From Halanaerobium sp. MA284_MarDTE_T2 (GTDB taxonomy: Bacteria; Bacillota; Halanaerobiia; Halanaerobiales; Halanaerobiaceae), in assembly GCF_003337245.1 (NCBI RefSeq), contig NZ_QPJE01000020.1:1-39648 (forward strand): a DNA stretch of 39,648 nucleotides. The letters are read 5' to 3'. A program made the translations under genes and the position numbers. The notes below the pieces were generated by a model. That model was not told the DNA's origin and did no database searches. It saw nothing but the letters and a program-made list of their open reading frames with translations. Positions 25,501 to 33,447 of the stretch are shown here, piece after piece (the stretch's first letter is position 1; each line of letters starts with the position of its first letter).

Positions 25501-25713
25501 AAAATATTTGCCGATGAAATAGACCTGGTAATAAATACGATGACAAAGGGGAAAATACCGGAAAGAGATGGATTTAAAATCAGGCGGGCGGCAGCAGAAA
25601 TGGGAATTCCATGTCTTACATCACTGGATACTGCAGCAGCAATGCTTAGAGTATTAAAGACTATCAATTCAGAAGAAAAGATTGAGTACAGAGCACTACA
25701 GGATTATAATTAA
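22504..25713 (+). CDS. carB: Carbamoyl-phosphate synthase, large subunit
   Basis: This 1069-residue subunit contains the usual two homologous halves, each with an ATP-grasp domain. The first opens with [21 protein letters not shown] and the second, near residue 560, with [20 protein letters not shown]. The oligomerisation region lies between them, and the C-terminal MGS-type regulatory domain follows residue about 930 ([16 protein letters not shown]). The length is that of full CarB. AGGAGG precedes the ATG. No clear terminator was found in the 128 bp before the convergent EamA gene. Confidence 0.97.
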   Translation: MPLRKDIKKVMVIGSGPIIIGQAAEFDYSGSQACRALKEEGIEVVLINSNPATIMTDENMADRVYIEPLTLESITEIIKKEKPDGLIPTLGGQIALNLAINLAETGILEELNVELLGTPISTIEKAEDRNTFKELMNQIGEPVLESRTAENIEQAAETAARIGYPVIVRPAYTMGGTGGGVAENLEELKEIAVRGFKHSLIGQILIEKSIKGWKEIEYEVMRDAGDNCIVVCNMENFDPVGVHTGDSIVAAPSQTLTDKEYQMFRSSALKIIKALGIEGGCNVQYALDPESFQYYIIEVNPRVSRSSALASKATGYPIAKVSAKIALGYRLDEIKNAVTGETTACFEPALDYVVFKIPRWPFDKFHYADRKLGTQMKATGEVMALERSLEASMLKAVRSMEIGCSGLYIEESKDLSDKDIRELLKKADDSRLFIIAEAMRRGWTVEEVFQITEISTFFLNKIKNIIDIEKELNKVNSEGPDRQLLKKAKEKGFSDREIGIFTGNTEAKIKNIREKYKLKPVYKMVDTCAAEFEAETPYYYSSYEEYNEAEAAAEKKVIVLGSGPIRIGQGIEFDYCSVHSAWALAEAGYESIIVNNNPETVSTDFDTSDRLYFESLTKEDIIHIVDNEKPEGVIVQFGGQTAVNLSKDLADEGVNILGTPINSIDLAEDRERFIKLLKKINIPVPDGRMALSLNEAEKIAKEIEYPVLVRPSYVLGGRAMEVVYNKNELKEYMANAVKVSADRPVLIDKYLIGNEIEVDAVSDGETVIIPGIMEHIEKAGVHSGDSIAVYPPQKLSEELKEKVSEYTIKLAKELKIKGVLNIQYVVSNNKVYVIEVNPRSSRTIPYLSKVTGVPMIELATKAILGHKLKNMGWNSGIIPEKPHTAVKVPVFSFSKLARVDTNLGPEMKSTGEVLGLAEDYETALYKGLTAAGIEIPQKGKILATIADSDKKESLNYIKEFVELGFAVAATEGTAAVLKEEGIKVEDIKKISEGSPNSVEKIFADEIDLVINTMTKGKIPERDGFKIRRAAAEMGIPCLTSLDTAAAMLRVLKTINSEEKIEYRALQDYN

Positions 25714-25804
25714 AGCAAAATAAATTTTTATAATTATGAATAAAATCCTCTGTTAAATAATATTCCTAATGCTGAATAATATTTTTATCTTCAATATAAT
25801 TTAA

Positions 25805-25844
25805 AAAATGTAACTTTATAATTAAAAATGTAACTTTATAATTA
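25805..25844. repeat. Two tandem 20-bp units at the end of the EamA gene
   Basis: AAAATGTAACTTTATAATTA is present twice in a row (25805-25824 and 25825-25844). The second unit overlaps the last codon and stop of the minus-strand EamA gene. It is probably a small slippage duplication. Confidence 0.85.
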
Positions 25845-26738
25845 AATATGAAAATATCTCTTCAAACTATCTTTATTAATAAAAATAATCATAAAACCCA
25901 ATAACAGCAGGAAAAGCCCCAGTCCTGTCAGCAGGTTTAATTTTTCTTTGAGAAGAAACACTCCCAGCAGAGTTGCTGTAAGAGGCTCTGCAATTGTTAA
26001 AGTAACACTTGTTTCTGCAGAAGAATATTCCAGTCCTTTTGTATAAAGGAAAAAAGGCAGAGATGCTGTTATTAATCCAAGGAATAAAACGATTGGCAGA
26101 CCACTGCTGCTGTAAGCCCAGCTGAAGTCAAATATAAAAAATAGGGGCAGGTAAAGCAGTGAAGCAGTCAGAAAAATATAGCTGATAGATGTTAAAGGGC
26201 TATTATTGCCTGACTGTTTTTTATTAAAAAGTGAAAACAGTGAATATGATAAACCTGCTCCTAGAGCGAGTAAAATTCCACTGAGATTAATATTAATTTC
26301 ACTATTTGAAAAAAGAAGCAGACAGCCAATAATTGAAAGCAGTGTAGCAGCAAACCATTTTTTTTCTGGAGTTTTTTTAACAAATATTAGTTTAATAAGC
26401 CCTGCAAATACAGGTGCACTTGTTATGCTGACAGCTGTGCCTACAGCCACTCCGGATTTTTTTACAGCAAAAAAGAAAAAAGGCTGATAGAAGGCAAGAG
26501 ATAGACCAGCCAGAAGGATATTTTTCCTGGATGAAAGAACTGTAAAATTGCTGCTGTTTTTATTTAAAAAATTTATTATTATAAAAAAGAAAGTTCCAGC
26601 TGTAATGCGCATTATACCGACAGAAAAGGGTGAAGTGTCAAGTGGTGCAAAATAAAGGACAGTGCCGGTTGTTCCCCATAAAATAGCTGCTGATAATATG
26701 TATAAATAGCTTTTATGTTCTTTTGACATAGATATCAT
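25842..26738 (-). CDS. EamA/DMT-family transporter
   Basis: This 298-residue integral membrane protein has ten hydrophobic segments arranged as two EamA repeats. The first includes AAILWGTTGTVLYF and the second begins with GILLALGAGLSYSLFSLFNK. Such proteins commonly export metabolites or amino acids; the substrate is unknown. AGGAAGG precedes two in-frame ATGs (26738 and 26729); either could be used. A perfect consensus promoter lies at 26803-26831. It is convergent with carB, and the 260-bp palindromic repeat begins just behind its promoter. Confidence 0.88.
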   Translation of the reverse strand: MISMSKEHKSYLYILSAAILWGTTGTVLYFAPLDTSPFSVGIMRITAGTFFFIIINFLNKNSSNFTVLSSRKNILLAGLSLAFYQPFFFFAVKKSGVAVGTAVSITSAPVFAGLIKLIFVKKTPEKKWFAATLLSIIGCLLLFSNSEININLSGILLALGAGLSYSLFSLFNKKQSGNNSPLTSISYIFLTASLLYLPLFFIFDFSWAYSSSGLPIVLFLGLITASLPFFLYTKGLEYSSAETSVTLTIAEPLTATLLGVFLLKEKLNLLTGLGLFLLLLGFMIIFINKDSLKRYFHI

Positions 26739-26802
26739 TACCTTCCTGAAGCAGTAAAATATATTATTTAAGAAAGTTTTTTGTCAGCAATCATTTTCAT
26801 TT

Positions 26803-26831
26803 ATTATATAGTCAGAGATTTTCTTTGTCAA
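26803..26831 (-). promoter_or_regulatory. Perfect consensus vegetative promoter for the EamA gene
   Basis: On the minus strand TTGACA (26831-26826) and TATAAT (26808-26803) are separated by exactly 17 bp. It lies 65 bp ahead of the start codon, and its upstream edge is 6 bp from the palindromic repeat copy 1. Confidence 0.85.
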
Positions 26832-26837
26832 TTAAAT

Positions 26838-27097
26838 AGACTTTCCCCATTTTTTATATACTGCTGCAAAAAGGGGAGATGCAGGAATATTGAAATTTTT
26901 AGTCAATGAATCTTAACGAAATGAAGGAAGAAATAGGGTTGAACTGCAGGATGGAGTGAGCTAATCATGAGTCAGGAGGACTCATTGATTAGTGTGCCCT
27001 ATTTCACACCCGAATTGAGTCTTAGATAAATCTAAAAATTTCGTTGATGACTAAAGCCCCCTTTTTGCAGCTTGAAAATAAATTTTGGGGAAACTCC
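26838..27097. repeat. Palindromic repeat element, full copy 1 (about 260 bp)
   Basis: This copy is nearly identical to 33461-33719; differences seen are the first base, one C in a C run and one C/T. The ends are imperfect inverted repeats: (A/G)GACTTTCCCC at the left against GGGGAAACTCC at the right, followed inward by GCTGCAAAAAGGGG against CCCCCTTTTTGCAGC. Inner complementary blocks include GAAATTTTTAG/CTAAAAATTTC, AAATAGGG/CCCTATTT and an apical hairpin (CTAATCA...TGATTAG around TGAGTC/GACTCA). There is no open frame of note. It resembles a MITE or a gene for a structured RNA. Confidence 0.9.
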
Positions 27098-27170
27098 TTA
27101 ACATTAACAGCAGTTCTATCCAGATTGATTTTAGAGTTATGTTTTTATATGTCGGAAGTAGAAAAAAGTA

Positions 27171-27201
27171 TAAAAAAAGAAAAGCCCTCTTATTAAGAGG
27201 G
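27171..27201 (-). terminator. Terminator for the CoA-disulfide-reductase-like gene
   Basis: CCCTCTTA (27185-27192) pairs with TAAGAGGG (27194-27201). Read on the minus strand, the hairpin is followed by CTTTTCTTTTTTT, a good T tract. It lies 43 bp past the stop codon. Confidence 0.85.
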
Positions 27202-27243
27202 TATAAAGATTCAAACTGGATATTTATATATAATAATAAATTT

Positions 27244-28596
27244 TTACTTTTCTATTTCCTGTACAGCCATCTGTACAGGATCCCATGGACTGCTAAGAGG
27301 TGGGGTATAACTTAAATCTAATTGATTAAAATCATTTGTTTTCATTTTATTGAAGATAGCTGCTGCAAAAATATCAATCCTTTTTGCAATTTCTGCATTT
27401 TTATTTCCCATTATCTGTGCACCCAATATCCTTCTGCTATCAGAATCAATGATAACTTCAGTATACATTTTATATACAGGTGGATAATAAACTTTATGAT
27501 CCCAGCTTTCTAGTAATTTAGTTTTTACATTAAATCCATTTTTTACTGCTTCTTCCTCACTTAAACCTGTTCTTGCTATTACAAGATCAAATAACTTGAT
27601 TGATTGGGTACCAATAACACCTGCAAATTCTTTATCCAGACCGCAAATATTGTCTCCAATAATCCTTCCATGTTTATGTGCTACTGTTCCAAGTGCATAA
27701 TAAGTATATTTATCTGTAATATTGTTTAAAGTTTCTGCACAATCTCCTCCAGCATAAATATCTTCAATACTGGTCTGCATTTTTCTGTTAACTTTGTAAG
27801 CTCCTTTAATTCCTCTTTTTAATCCTATATCTTTTCCCAGCTTAGTATTTGCCTCTGTTCCAACTGAAGCAGCAATGGTATCAACCTTTTCTTTCAGGCT
27901 GTTATTTCCAGTGACAATTAATTTGTCCCCTTCTTTTTCTATTTTTTTAACAGCTGTAGATGTAATAACTTTTACACCATTTTTTTCTAACTCATTTTTA
28001 ACCATATCTCTAAAATTTCTATTAACTGTTGTAAGTACATTATCAAAAAATTCAACAATAGTTACATTTAATCCTCTTTTAACCAAAGCTTCTGCCATCT
28101 CAAGTCCAACATAACCACCACCAATTATTAAAGCATCTTTTACTTTATTAGATTCCAGATATCTATTAAAATTAATAGCATCTTCCATCCACCTCATAAA
28201 AAAGACCCCCGGAAGACCCAGGCCTTCAATCTTTGGAATTATATTTTTACCACCAGTACCTAAAACAAGTTTATTATAAAATATTTTCTTTCTATTATCT
28301 TTTTTATCTTTTTCTTTTATTAAAATATATTTTTCCTGGTGGTTAATATTTGTAACTTCTGTATTCAGCAAAAGTTCAATTCCTTTATTTCTTATATCGT
28401 CCTCTTTCCTATGTGCCAGATTCTGCCAGCATTTAACTTCTCCACTAATATAAAAGGGTATTCCGCAAATGCTAAAATTGGGGAAATTATTGTTTGTTAT
28501 GACAAGTGGCTTTATGTTTTTATTGAGTTCTCTAATTCTTAAAGCAGTACTAATTCCCAGATCACTACCACCGATAATAACTACTTCTTTTTCCAT
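27244..28596 (-). CDS. CoA-disulfide reductase / NADH oxidase-like flavoprotein
   Basis: This 450-residue protein belongs to the single-cysteine branch of the disulfide reductase family. The FAD motif VVIIGGSDLGISTALRI is at the N-terminus, Cys44 in FSICGIPFY is the redox cysteine, and DALIIGGGYVGLEMAEAL is the NAD(P)H site. IYAGGDCAET is the second FAD contact, and the C-terminal dimerisation domain ends with the typical LSYTPPLSSPWDP. Family members reduce CoA disulfide or persulfides, or oxidise NADH with oxygen. A role in oxygen or thiol stress defence is likely. AAGGAGATG precedes the ATG. Codon use is AT-rich. Confidence 0.88.
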   Translation of the reverse strand: MEKEVVIIGGSDLGISTALRIRELNKNIKPLVITNNNFPNFSICGIPFYISGEVKCWQNLAHRKEDDIRNKGIELLLNTEVTNINHQEKYILIKEKDKKDNRKKIFYNKLVLGTGGKNIIPKIEGLGLPGVFFMRWMEDAINFNRYLESNKVKDALIIGGGYVGLEMAEALVKRGLNVTIVEFFDNVLTTVNRNFRDMVKNELEKNGVKVITSTAVKKIEKEGDKLIVTGNNSLKEKVDTIAASVGTEANTKLGKDIGLKRGIKGAYKVNRKMQTSIEDIYAGGDCAETLNNITDKYTYYALGTVAHKHGRIIGDNICGLDKEFAGVIGTQSIKLFDLVIARTGLSEEEAVKNGFNVKTKLLESWDHKVYYPPVYKMYTEVIIDSDSRRILGAQIMGNKNAEIAKRIDIFAAAIFNKMKTNDFNQLDLSYTPPLSSPWDPVQMAVQEIEK

Positions 28597-28663
28597 TTTT
28601 TCATCTCCTTAGATTACTATTTTAAAATTATTTGCATGTAATTTACCTTATTAATATATCTTT

Positions 28664-28672
28664 ATTATATCA
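28664..28672 (-). promoter_or_regulatory. Extended -10 promoter for the CoA-disulfide-reductase-like gene
   Basis: On the minus strand TGA-TATAAT occupies 28672-28664, about 68 bp before the start codon. There is no good -35 hexamer, as is normal for extended -10 promoters. Confidence 0.55.
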
Positions 28673-28864
28673 CGACAGCAACAGCTTAAAATATTCTTAA
28701 AGTTAATTTTATGTTAAAAAACTCCTGTATTAAGTGTCAAACTACTAAAAGAAATTGGAAGCAAAGATTTGGTCTGAGAAGTACAAACCGTCTAAAAGTC
28801 ACAATCCTGTCTGTGAATGAGTTTACAGCATAAAACAAAGTTTTGTCGAATTTTGTTTAAACTA

Positions 28865-28893
28865 TTGATATAATCGGTTTAGAATAGTATAAT
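28865..28893 (+). promoter_or_regulatory. Promoter about 400 bp upstream of nhaC
   Basis: TTGATA (28865-28870) and TATAAT (28888-28893) have 17-bp spacing. Transcription from here would give a leader of roughly 400 bases before nhaC, room for attenuation or another RNA control. Confidence 0.65.
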
Positions 28894-28984
28894 TTTAAAT
28901 AATGAAAGATTAATTTCTAAATTAAATAAACTTAAAAAACTATTTTTACAAGTTAGATTATATTTTAATAAACTTTGAGAGCCC

Positions 28985-29018
28985 TGGGCTGAGAATTTTC
29001 TTGGCCCAAATTTTATTT
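28985..29018 (+). terminator. Terminator-like hairpin in the nhaC leader
   Basis: TGGGCTGAGAA pairs with TTCTTGGCCCA (28985-28995 with 28998-29008, two GU pairs), followed by AAATTTTATTT. The T tract is interrupted, so it could be a weak terminator or an attenuator. Confidence 0.5.
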
Positions 29019-29058
29019 ATATAATTTTTAAAGCTCTTTTTATTTCTCGATTACCCAA

Positions 29059-29079
29059 AATGATACAGACTGTATCATT
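29059..29079. promoter_or_regulatory. Perfect 21-bp operator-like palindrome
   Basis: TGATACAG and CTGTATCA flank a central A at 29069, and two more A/T pairs extend the symmetry on each side. This is the form of a homodimeric repressor site. It lies about 220 bp before nhaC and 39 bp before the short ORF. No regulator gene is adjacent. Confidence 0.65.
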
Positions 29080-29117
29080 AAAGTCAAGTACTATTTCTTT
29101 TGGGAGGAGAAGAGTTG

Positions 29118-29174
29118 ATGTTCAAGTTTTACTATGCAAAAAGAAGAGATTATAAATTCACCTGCTGTTGCTAG
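29118..29174 (+). CDS. Possible 18-residue leader peptide ending in three cysteines
   Basis: GGGAGGAGAAGAGTTG precedes an ATG that opens an 18-codon frame, MFKFYYAKRRDYKFTCCC, then TAG. The ribosome site is as strong as that of real genes here, and the last three sense codons are all cysteine (TGC TGT TGC). It could be a cysteine-responsive leader peptide or a chance or decayed frame. It lies 123 bp before nhaC, and I see no classic attenuator hairpin after it. Confidence 0.35.
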   Translation: MFKFYYAKRRDYKFTCCC

Positions 29175-29297
29175 ATTGTGATTTAATTATAATAAAAGCA
29201 ATAGAAGTTAATAATATTACTAAAAATATATGAGGAACTAAAAATAAATAAAGATAAAAATGATTCTCAAAAATAAACTAACTTAGGAGAGATAAGA

Positions 29298-30728
29298 ATG
29301 GACTATGGAATCTGGAGCATTTTACCCCCACTAATTGCAATTATTCTTGCTGTGGCAACGAAACAGGTATTTATTTCACTGTTTTTGGGTATTTTTTCAG
29401 GAGAGATGATTATTCACGAATGGCAGTTTTTTATATCACTTAATGCTTCTTTAAATGAGATTGTAGGTGTTTTTGCTGAAGAATGGATAACTAAAACAAT
29501 TATTTTTTCATTTCTGGTTGGCGGCTTAATAACTGTAATATCTGCTTCTGGTGGAGTTAGAGGTTTTATTGAATATCTTACTGAAAAGAAAAATTTGGTT
29601 AAAAATAAAAAAGGGGCCCTTCTTTTGGCTTATGTGATAGGACTTGTGATTTTTATAGAGTCTTCTATTACCATTCTGGTTTCTGGTACTGTAGCCAGAC
29701 CGCTGACAGATAGGTTTAATGTCTCGAGAGAAAAGCTTGCCTATGTTTGTGATTCAACTTCTGCTCCTGTTTGTGCCCTTATACCACTTAATGGCTGGGG
29801 AGCTATGCTGATGGGAGTTATTGGTGTACAGGTTTCTAAAGGTTTTATAGAAGGAAATCCTGCTGGTATTTTAGTAAAGTCAATTCCATTTCAGTTTTAT
29901 AGTTTTTTTGCTATTCTGGCAGTTGCTTATTACATATTTACAGAAAAAGATTGGGGTCCAATGGCTGTGGCAGAAAATAGAGCTAGAGAGACCGGAAAAG
30001 TTCTTCGTGATGGAGCAACACCTATGGTTTCTGAAGAAGCAACATCTACTCCTCCTAAAAAAGGTGCAGAAAACAATATGTGGAATATGATTTTGCCTAT
30101 GATTGTTTTAATTGTTATGATGCCGATCAGTCTTTATATTACAGGTAATGGAAATATTCTTAAGGGATCTGGCTCTACCTCTGTTTTTTGGGCAGTACTT
30201 GCTTCGATTAGTTTTGCTGGATTTTTATACATTGTTAAAGGTATTATGAATTTAAAAGAATATATAGATTATGTTTATCAGGGAATAGGCGCTATTGTTC
30301 CTGTTGCTATTTTGCTTATTTCGGCTTTTGCAATAGGAAATGTAATAGGCCAACTGGAGACAGGTCAGTATATGGCAAGTTTAGTTGAAGGCAGAATTAG
30401 TGGCGGCTTTGGTCCTGCAATATTATTTATACTTTCTGCACTTATGGCTTTTTCTACTGGTACAAGCTGGGGAACATTTGGTATTATGATTCCAATTGGT
30501 ATTCAAATGGCAGTTGCAATGGGGGCTCCTTTGTATCCAACTATTGGGGCAGTTATATCTGGAGGAATTATGGGAGACCACTGCTCGCCTATTTCTGATA
30601 CAACAATTATGGCTTCTATGGCTTCTGCTTCAGACCATATTGACCATGTTAATACTCAGCTTCCGTATGCTCTTTTAAATGGTGTATTAGCCCTTATACT
30701 TTATTTAACAGTCGGTTTTATAATGTAA
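29298..30728 (+). CDS. nhaC: Na+/H+ antiporter, NhaC family
   Basis: This 476-residue membrane protein has about eleven to twelve hydrophobic segments. Signature stretches include FIESSITILVSGTVARPL near residue 115, STSAPVCALIPLNGWGA, and the late SGGIMGDHCSPISDTTIMASMASASDHIDHV, with acidic and histidine residues typical of NhaC ion sites. NhaC members exchange sodium for protons, and some move amino acids or organic acids. AGGAGAG precedes the ATG. A 66-bp piece of the palindromic repeat begins at the base directly after its stop codon, and a terminator follows at 30913. Confidence 0.9.
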   Translation: MDYGIWSILPPLIAIILAVATKQVFISLFLGIFSGEMIIHEWQFFISLNASLNEIVGVFAEEWITKTIIFSFLVGGLITVISASGGVRGFIEYLTEKKNLVKNKKGALLLAYVIGLVIFIESSITILVSGTVARPLTDRFNVSREKLAYVCDSTSAPVCALIPLNGWGAMLMGVIGVQVSKGFIEGNPAGILVKSIPFQFYSFFAILAVAYYIFTEKDWGPMAVAENRARETGKVLRDGATPMVSEEATSTPPKKGAENNMWNMILPMIVLIVMMPISLYITGNGNILKGSGSTSVFWAVLASISFAGFLYIVKGIMNLKEYIDYVYQGIGAIVPVAILLISAFAIGNVIGQLETGQYMASLVEGRISGGFGPAILFILSALMAFSTGTSWGTFGIMIPIGIQMAVAMGAPLYPTIGAVISGGIMGDHCSPISDTTIMASMASASDHIDHVNTQLPYALLNGVLALILYLTVGFIM

Positions 30729-30794
30729 CTAAAAATTTCGTTGATGACTAAAGCCCCCTTTTTGCAGCTTGAAAATAAATTTTGGGGAAACTCC
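30729..30794 (+). repeat. Palindromic repeat element, partial copy (right arm only)
   Basis: These 66 bases match the right end of the full copies (27032-27097 in copy 1), from CTAAAAATTTCG to GGGGAAACTCC, with the C run of copy 1. The left arm and the core are absent, so the arm cannot fold on itself as in the full copies. The match starts exactly one base after the nhaC stop codon. Confidence 0.9.
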
Positions 30795-30912
30795 TAAAAA
30801 AGGTAATGTTTGACATGGACGAATCTATTGTAGGTTCAGAACTTGGTTTTTTCCCTATCCAATTACATAAGCTGGAAAGATTATCGGATAAATATGATGT
30901 GAATCTTTATAT

Positions 30913-30951
30913 AAATCCTGTCGAGAAATTGCAGGATTTTTGTATTTTTTT
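30913..30951 (+). terminator. Terminator downstream of nhaC
   Basis: AAATCCTG (30913-30920) pairs with CAGGATTT (30932-30939), followed by TTGTATTTTTTT. It lies about 185 bp after the nhaC stop, beyond the repeat fragment. Confidence 0.75.
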
Positions 30952-31027
30952 ACTAAAGAAGGAGGAGTTTAGCATCTGATTGAAGAATATTATTTACTAT
31001 CAATAACTTTATTGGGAGGGGATAGTT

Positions 31028-31396
31028 ATGTTTTGTCCTGAATGTGGAGAAGAGATAGGGGAAAATCATAAGTTCTGTGGAAGCTGTGGTCACAAATTAG
31101 TGGAAGATGAACATCAGCTGACAGTTAGTACAAAGGTTGATGAAGAAGCAAACAGGTTAAATCAAGATAAGTATTCACCGAAAAGCAGTTCATCTAACTG
31201 GAATTGGCCGGCTTTTTTATTTGGGCCATTCTGGTATTTATATAAAGGTATGGTCAAGAAGGCAGTTTTGATTTTTATAATCGGCAGTGTTACAGCTTAT
31301 GTAATTCCAGGAATTGGAGCACTTGCAGTCTGGCTTTATTGTGGTTTTAAGGGGAATGATGATCTGGAAAAACACCTTGCTAAAAAATATAACTAA
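31028..31396 (+). CDS. Zinc-ribbon protein with DUF2628-type membrane domain
   Basis: The 122-residue protein starts with a zinc ribbon (Cys3, Cys6, Cys17, Cys20 in CPEC and CGSC). After a polar linker it has NWNWPAFLFGPFWYLYKGM, the hallmark of DUF2628, and two hydrophobic segments. The domain's function is unknown. GGGAGGGG precedes the ATG. It is the first of three consecutive genes whose products all have zinc ribbons, 70 bp before the M48 peptidase gene. Confidence 0.85.
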   Translation: MFCPECGEEIGENHKFCGSCGHKLVEDEHQLTVSTKVDEEANRLNQDKYSPKSSSSNWNWPAFLFGPFWYLYKGMVKKAVLIFIIGSVTAYVIPGIGALAVWLYCGFKGNDDLEKHLAKKYN

Positions 31397-31466
31397 TGAG
31401 TATAAGTTATTATGTGATTTTTTTTAATTTATAATAATGATGTTTTAATTTTTTATATAAAAAGGA

Positions 31467-32450
31467 ATGATAACTATCAAAAAAGACATTAAAGGGTTAA
31501 GAGCTGAAGAATACGAACATCCGCTGGATAGAAAAGCTCTTGAGAAACTAAAAAACACACCGGGACTGGAAACACTTGTCCGCAAATTTAATAAATACAG
31601 TATGGATAAAATTCTGAAGGTGAGCCACACAGGCAGTAATGTAAGAATTACCGAAAAAATGTTTCCTGAACTTTATAAATTATTCCAGGAGTCATGTCAG
31701 CGTCTTGATATGGATTATCATCCTGATTTATATATTATTCAGGAACCTAAAATTAATGCATTTGCGGCAGGTGTGGAAGAACCAATAGTAGTAATAACAA
31801 GTGGAGCCTATGATTTACTCGATAGAGATGAATTAATATTTATACTCGGTCATGAGCTTGGACATGTAAAAAGTGAGCATGTGCTATATCATCAGATGGC
31901 TTCATATTTGCCCTATATTGGTAATATAATCGGATCTGCCACATTAGGACTAGGCAGTCTAATTTCAACAAGTTTAGAGCTGGCACTTTTAAACTGGAAG
32001 AGAAAGTCTGAGTTCACATCTGATAGGGCCGGCTTGCTCTGCTGTCAGAATTTTACCAGTGTTATAACATCACTGATGAAAATGGGTGGAGCTCCTCCAG
32101 AAGTTTTTGATCGACTTGATCATAATGCTTTTCTCCAGCAGGCAAGAGAATTTGAAGGTTTTGATGAAGATAATTTTGATAAATTTGCTAAGATTTTTAG
32201 TGTAATGTTTGCAACACATCCGTGGACAGTAATGAGGGCAGCAGAAATAGAGAACTGGTATAATTATGGAAGATATGGTGACATATTGGTCAGAAAAATA
32301 GAATCAGGAGGAACACCCTTTGAAGAGCCGCTTTATTTAGAAGGAGATAATGATCAGCTTAATTTCTGCACCAAATGTGGGAGCAGAATTAATAAAGATA
32401 TGAAATTTTGTACTAAATGTGGTAGTGAAATTGTTAGAGGTGGAAAATGA
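31467..32450 (+). CDS. M48-family zinc metalloprotease with C-terminal zinc ribbon
   Basis: This 327-residue protein has the M48 catalytic motif HELGH (His129, Glu130, His133) and the third zinc ligand Glu182 in SEFTSDRAG, with a hydrophobic pair between them (about residues 145-175). The C-terminus adds a second zinc site in FCTKCGSRI and FCTKCGSEI. M48 proteases such as HtpX and YggG relatives remove damaged or misfolded proteins at membranes. AAAGGA lies only two bases before the ATG, so the true start is uncertain; an ATC a few codons later has better spacing. It overlaps the next gene by 4 bp. Confidence 0.9.
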   Translation: MITIKKDIKGLRAEEYEHPLDRKALEKLKNTPGLETLVRKFNKYSMDKILKVSHTGSNVRITEKMFPELYKLFQESCQRLDMDYHPDLYIIQEPKINAFAAGVEEPIVVITSGAYDLLDRDELIFILGHELGHVKSEHVLYHQMASYLPYIGNIIGSATLGLGSLISTSLELALLNWKRKSEFTSDRAGLLCCQNFTSVITSLMKMGGAPPEVFDRLDHNAFLQQAREFEGFDEDNFDKFAKIFSVMFATHPWTVMRAAEIENWYNYGRYGDILVRKIESGGTPFEEPLYLEGDNDQLNFCTKCGSRINKDMKFCTKCGSEIVRGGK

Positions 32451-33310
32451 TGGCAGATAAAAATTTTTGTACCAATTGTGGCAATACATTAAACAGTGAT
32501 GATATTTTTTGTGGAAGATGTGGTCAGCCAGTTGATGAAGAAGGAAATCAAACTGAAACAAACAGTATTAATAAAACAGTAGTATCTAATAATATAGATG
32601 AAGAAAGATACAAACGTGTAAAATCTGATAGATTAAAATTTCCCAAAAAAGTGGGATACTTAATTACAGGCATAATTTCTTTTATAATACTATTTTTTGT
32701 AATTGGTTCTGCTTATATTCTGGCAGATAATGGTACCATCTATAGATCTAATTTTTTTGTTTTTCTGATCAGCAGATATAGTTTCTTTTATATATCAGCA
32801 GGTGTTTCTTTATTTGTAATATCTTTTTTTCATCTGAAGCTCAATATGCAAATTTTTTTAAAAGAAAGGATGAGTTTTAAGGATTTTTTATTGAAAAAAT
32901 ATGGTTTGTTTTCAAATCTGCAGAATTATGCAAAAACATACTTTATATTTTATCTGATAAGTGCATTTTTGTTTGCAGCATTTATGCTGGTATTATTGAC
33001 CATTCCAGGAACTGTAACACCTTTAATTTTGATGATTTTACTGGCAGCAGCATTTTTTTATTTCAACAGCCGTTTTGTTTTTTCGTTGCTTTTGGTGCTG
33101 GATCAGAACAAAAATACCAGCAGTTCTTTCCGAAAAAGCTATAAACTTACAGAAGGGAAAATAGTAGATTATGCTGGAATAATTATCGCTATTTTTATAA
33201 TAAATTATTTTGCAGCTAAAACTTATATGCTTGGATATATTATTACTTTTCCGCTTTCTTTTTATCTTCTGACAAAAGTATATTATGATTTAAAAGAATC
33301 AAAATCTTAA
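32447..33310 (+). CDS. Zinc-ribbon membrane protein of unknown function
   Basis: This 287-residue protein starts with a zinc ribbon (CTNCGNTL and CGRCGQPV, about residues 8-26). A polar linker of about 40 residues follows, then five to six membrane segments from residue about 68 on. I do not recognise a family for the membrane part, although the general form resembles other zinc-ribbon integral membrane proteins. The ATGA overlap with the protease gene indicates translational coupling and a shared task. A terminator follows 16 bp after the stop codon. Confidence 0.75.
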   Translation: MMADKNFCTNCGNTLNSDDIFCGRCGQPVDEEGNQTETNSINKTVVSNNIDEERYKRVKSDRLKFPKKVGYLITGIISFIILFFVIGSAYILADNGTIYRSNFFVFLISRYSFFYISAGVSLFVISFFHLKLNMQIFLKERMSFKDFLLKKYGLFSNLQNYAKTYFIFYLISAFLFAAFMLVLLTIPGTVTPLILMILLAAAFFYFNSRFVFSLLLVLDQNKNTSSSFRKSYKLTEGKIVDYAGIIIAIFIINYFAAKTYMLGYIITFPLSFYLLTKVYYDLKESKS

Positions 33311-33326
33311 TTTGAAATTATTTAAA

Positions 33327-33357
33327 ATTCTGCTGGATTAATTCCGCAGGATTTTTT
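33327..33357 (+). terminator. Terminator of the zinc-ribbon operon
   Basis: ATTCTGCTGGA pairs with TTCCGCAGGAT, allowing mismatches and GU, around TTAA, followed by six T. Confidence 0.78.
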
Positions 33358-33447
33358 GCTTGCTTAATTTATTAAAAAATGGGTAAAAAATAGTTAAAAC
33401 AGGAAAATTATATTAAATTGTTTTTGATAATAACAGCAAACAAATTA

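Larger units (their letters stand above)
28694..29297 (+). other. Long intergenic region and leader before nhaC
   Basis: The stretch between the divergent flavoprotein gene and nhaC holds a promoter (28865-28893), a hairpin (28985-29008), a palindromic operator-like site (29059-29079) and a short cysteine-ending ORF (29118-29174), all listed separately. Positions 28735-28830 look like decayed coding sequence interrupted by stops; I cannot assign them. Confidence 0.5.

Noticed and set aside
25714-25841. Terminator between carB and the convergent EamA gene
   Set aside because: Only AT-rich direct repeats were found, with no stable inverted repeat followed by T.
27085-27315. 76-codon plus-strand frame after repeat copy 1
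   Set aside because: It overlaps the minus-strand terminator and the end of the flavoprotein gene, and has a TTG start without a ribosome site. It is a chance frame.
28735-28830. Possible decayed transposase tail between the CoA-disulfide-reductase-like gene and nhaC
   Set aside because: Translations give short pieces broken by stops and a frameshift, with only vague likeness to TnpB ends. This is too weak to list as a pseudogene.
30782-30979. 65-codon frame downstream of nhaC starting at TTG
   Set aside because: It begins inside the palindromic repeat fragment, runs through a convincing terminator hairpin and has no recognisable similarity or strong ribosome site. I treat it as chance; an inner ATG at 30807 does not help.
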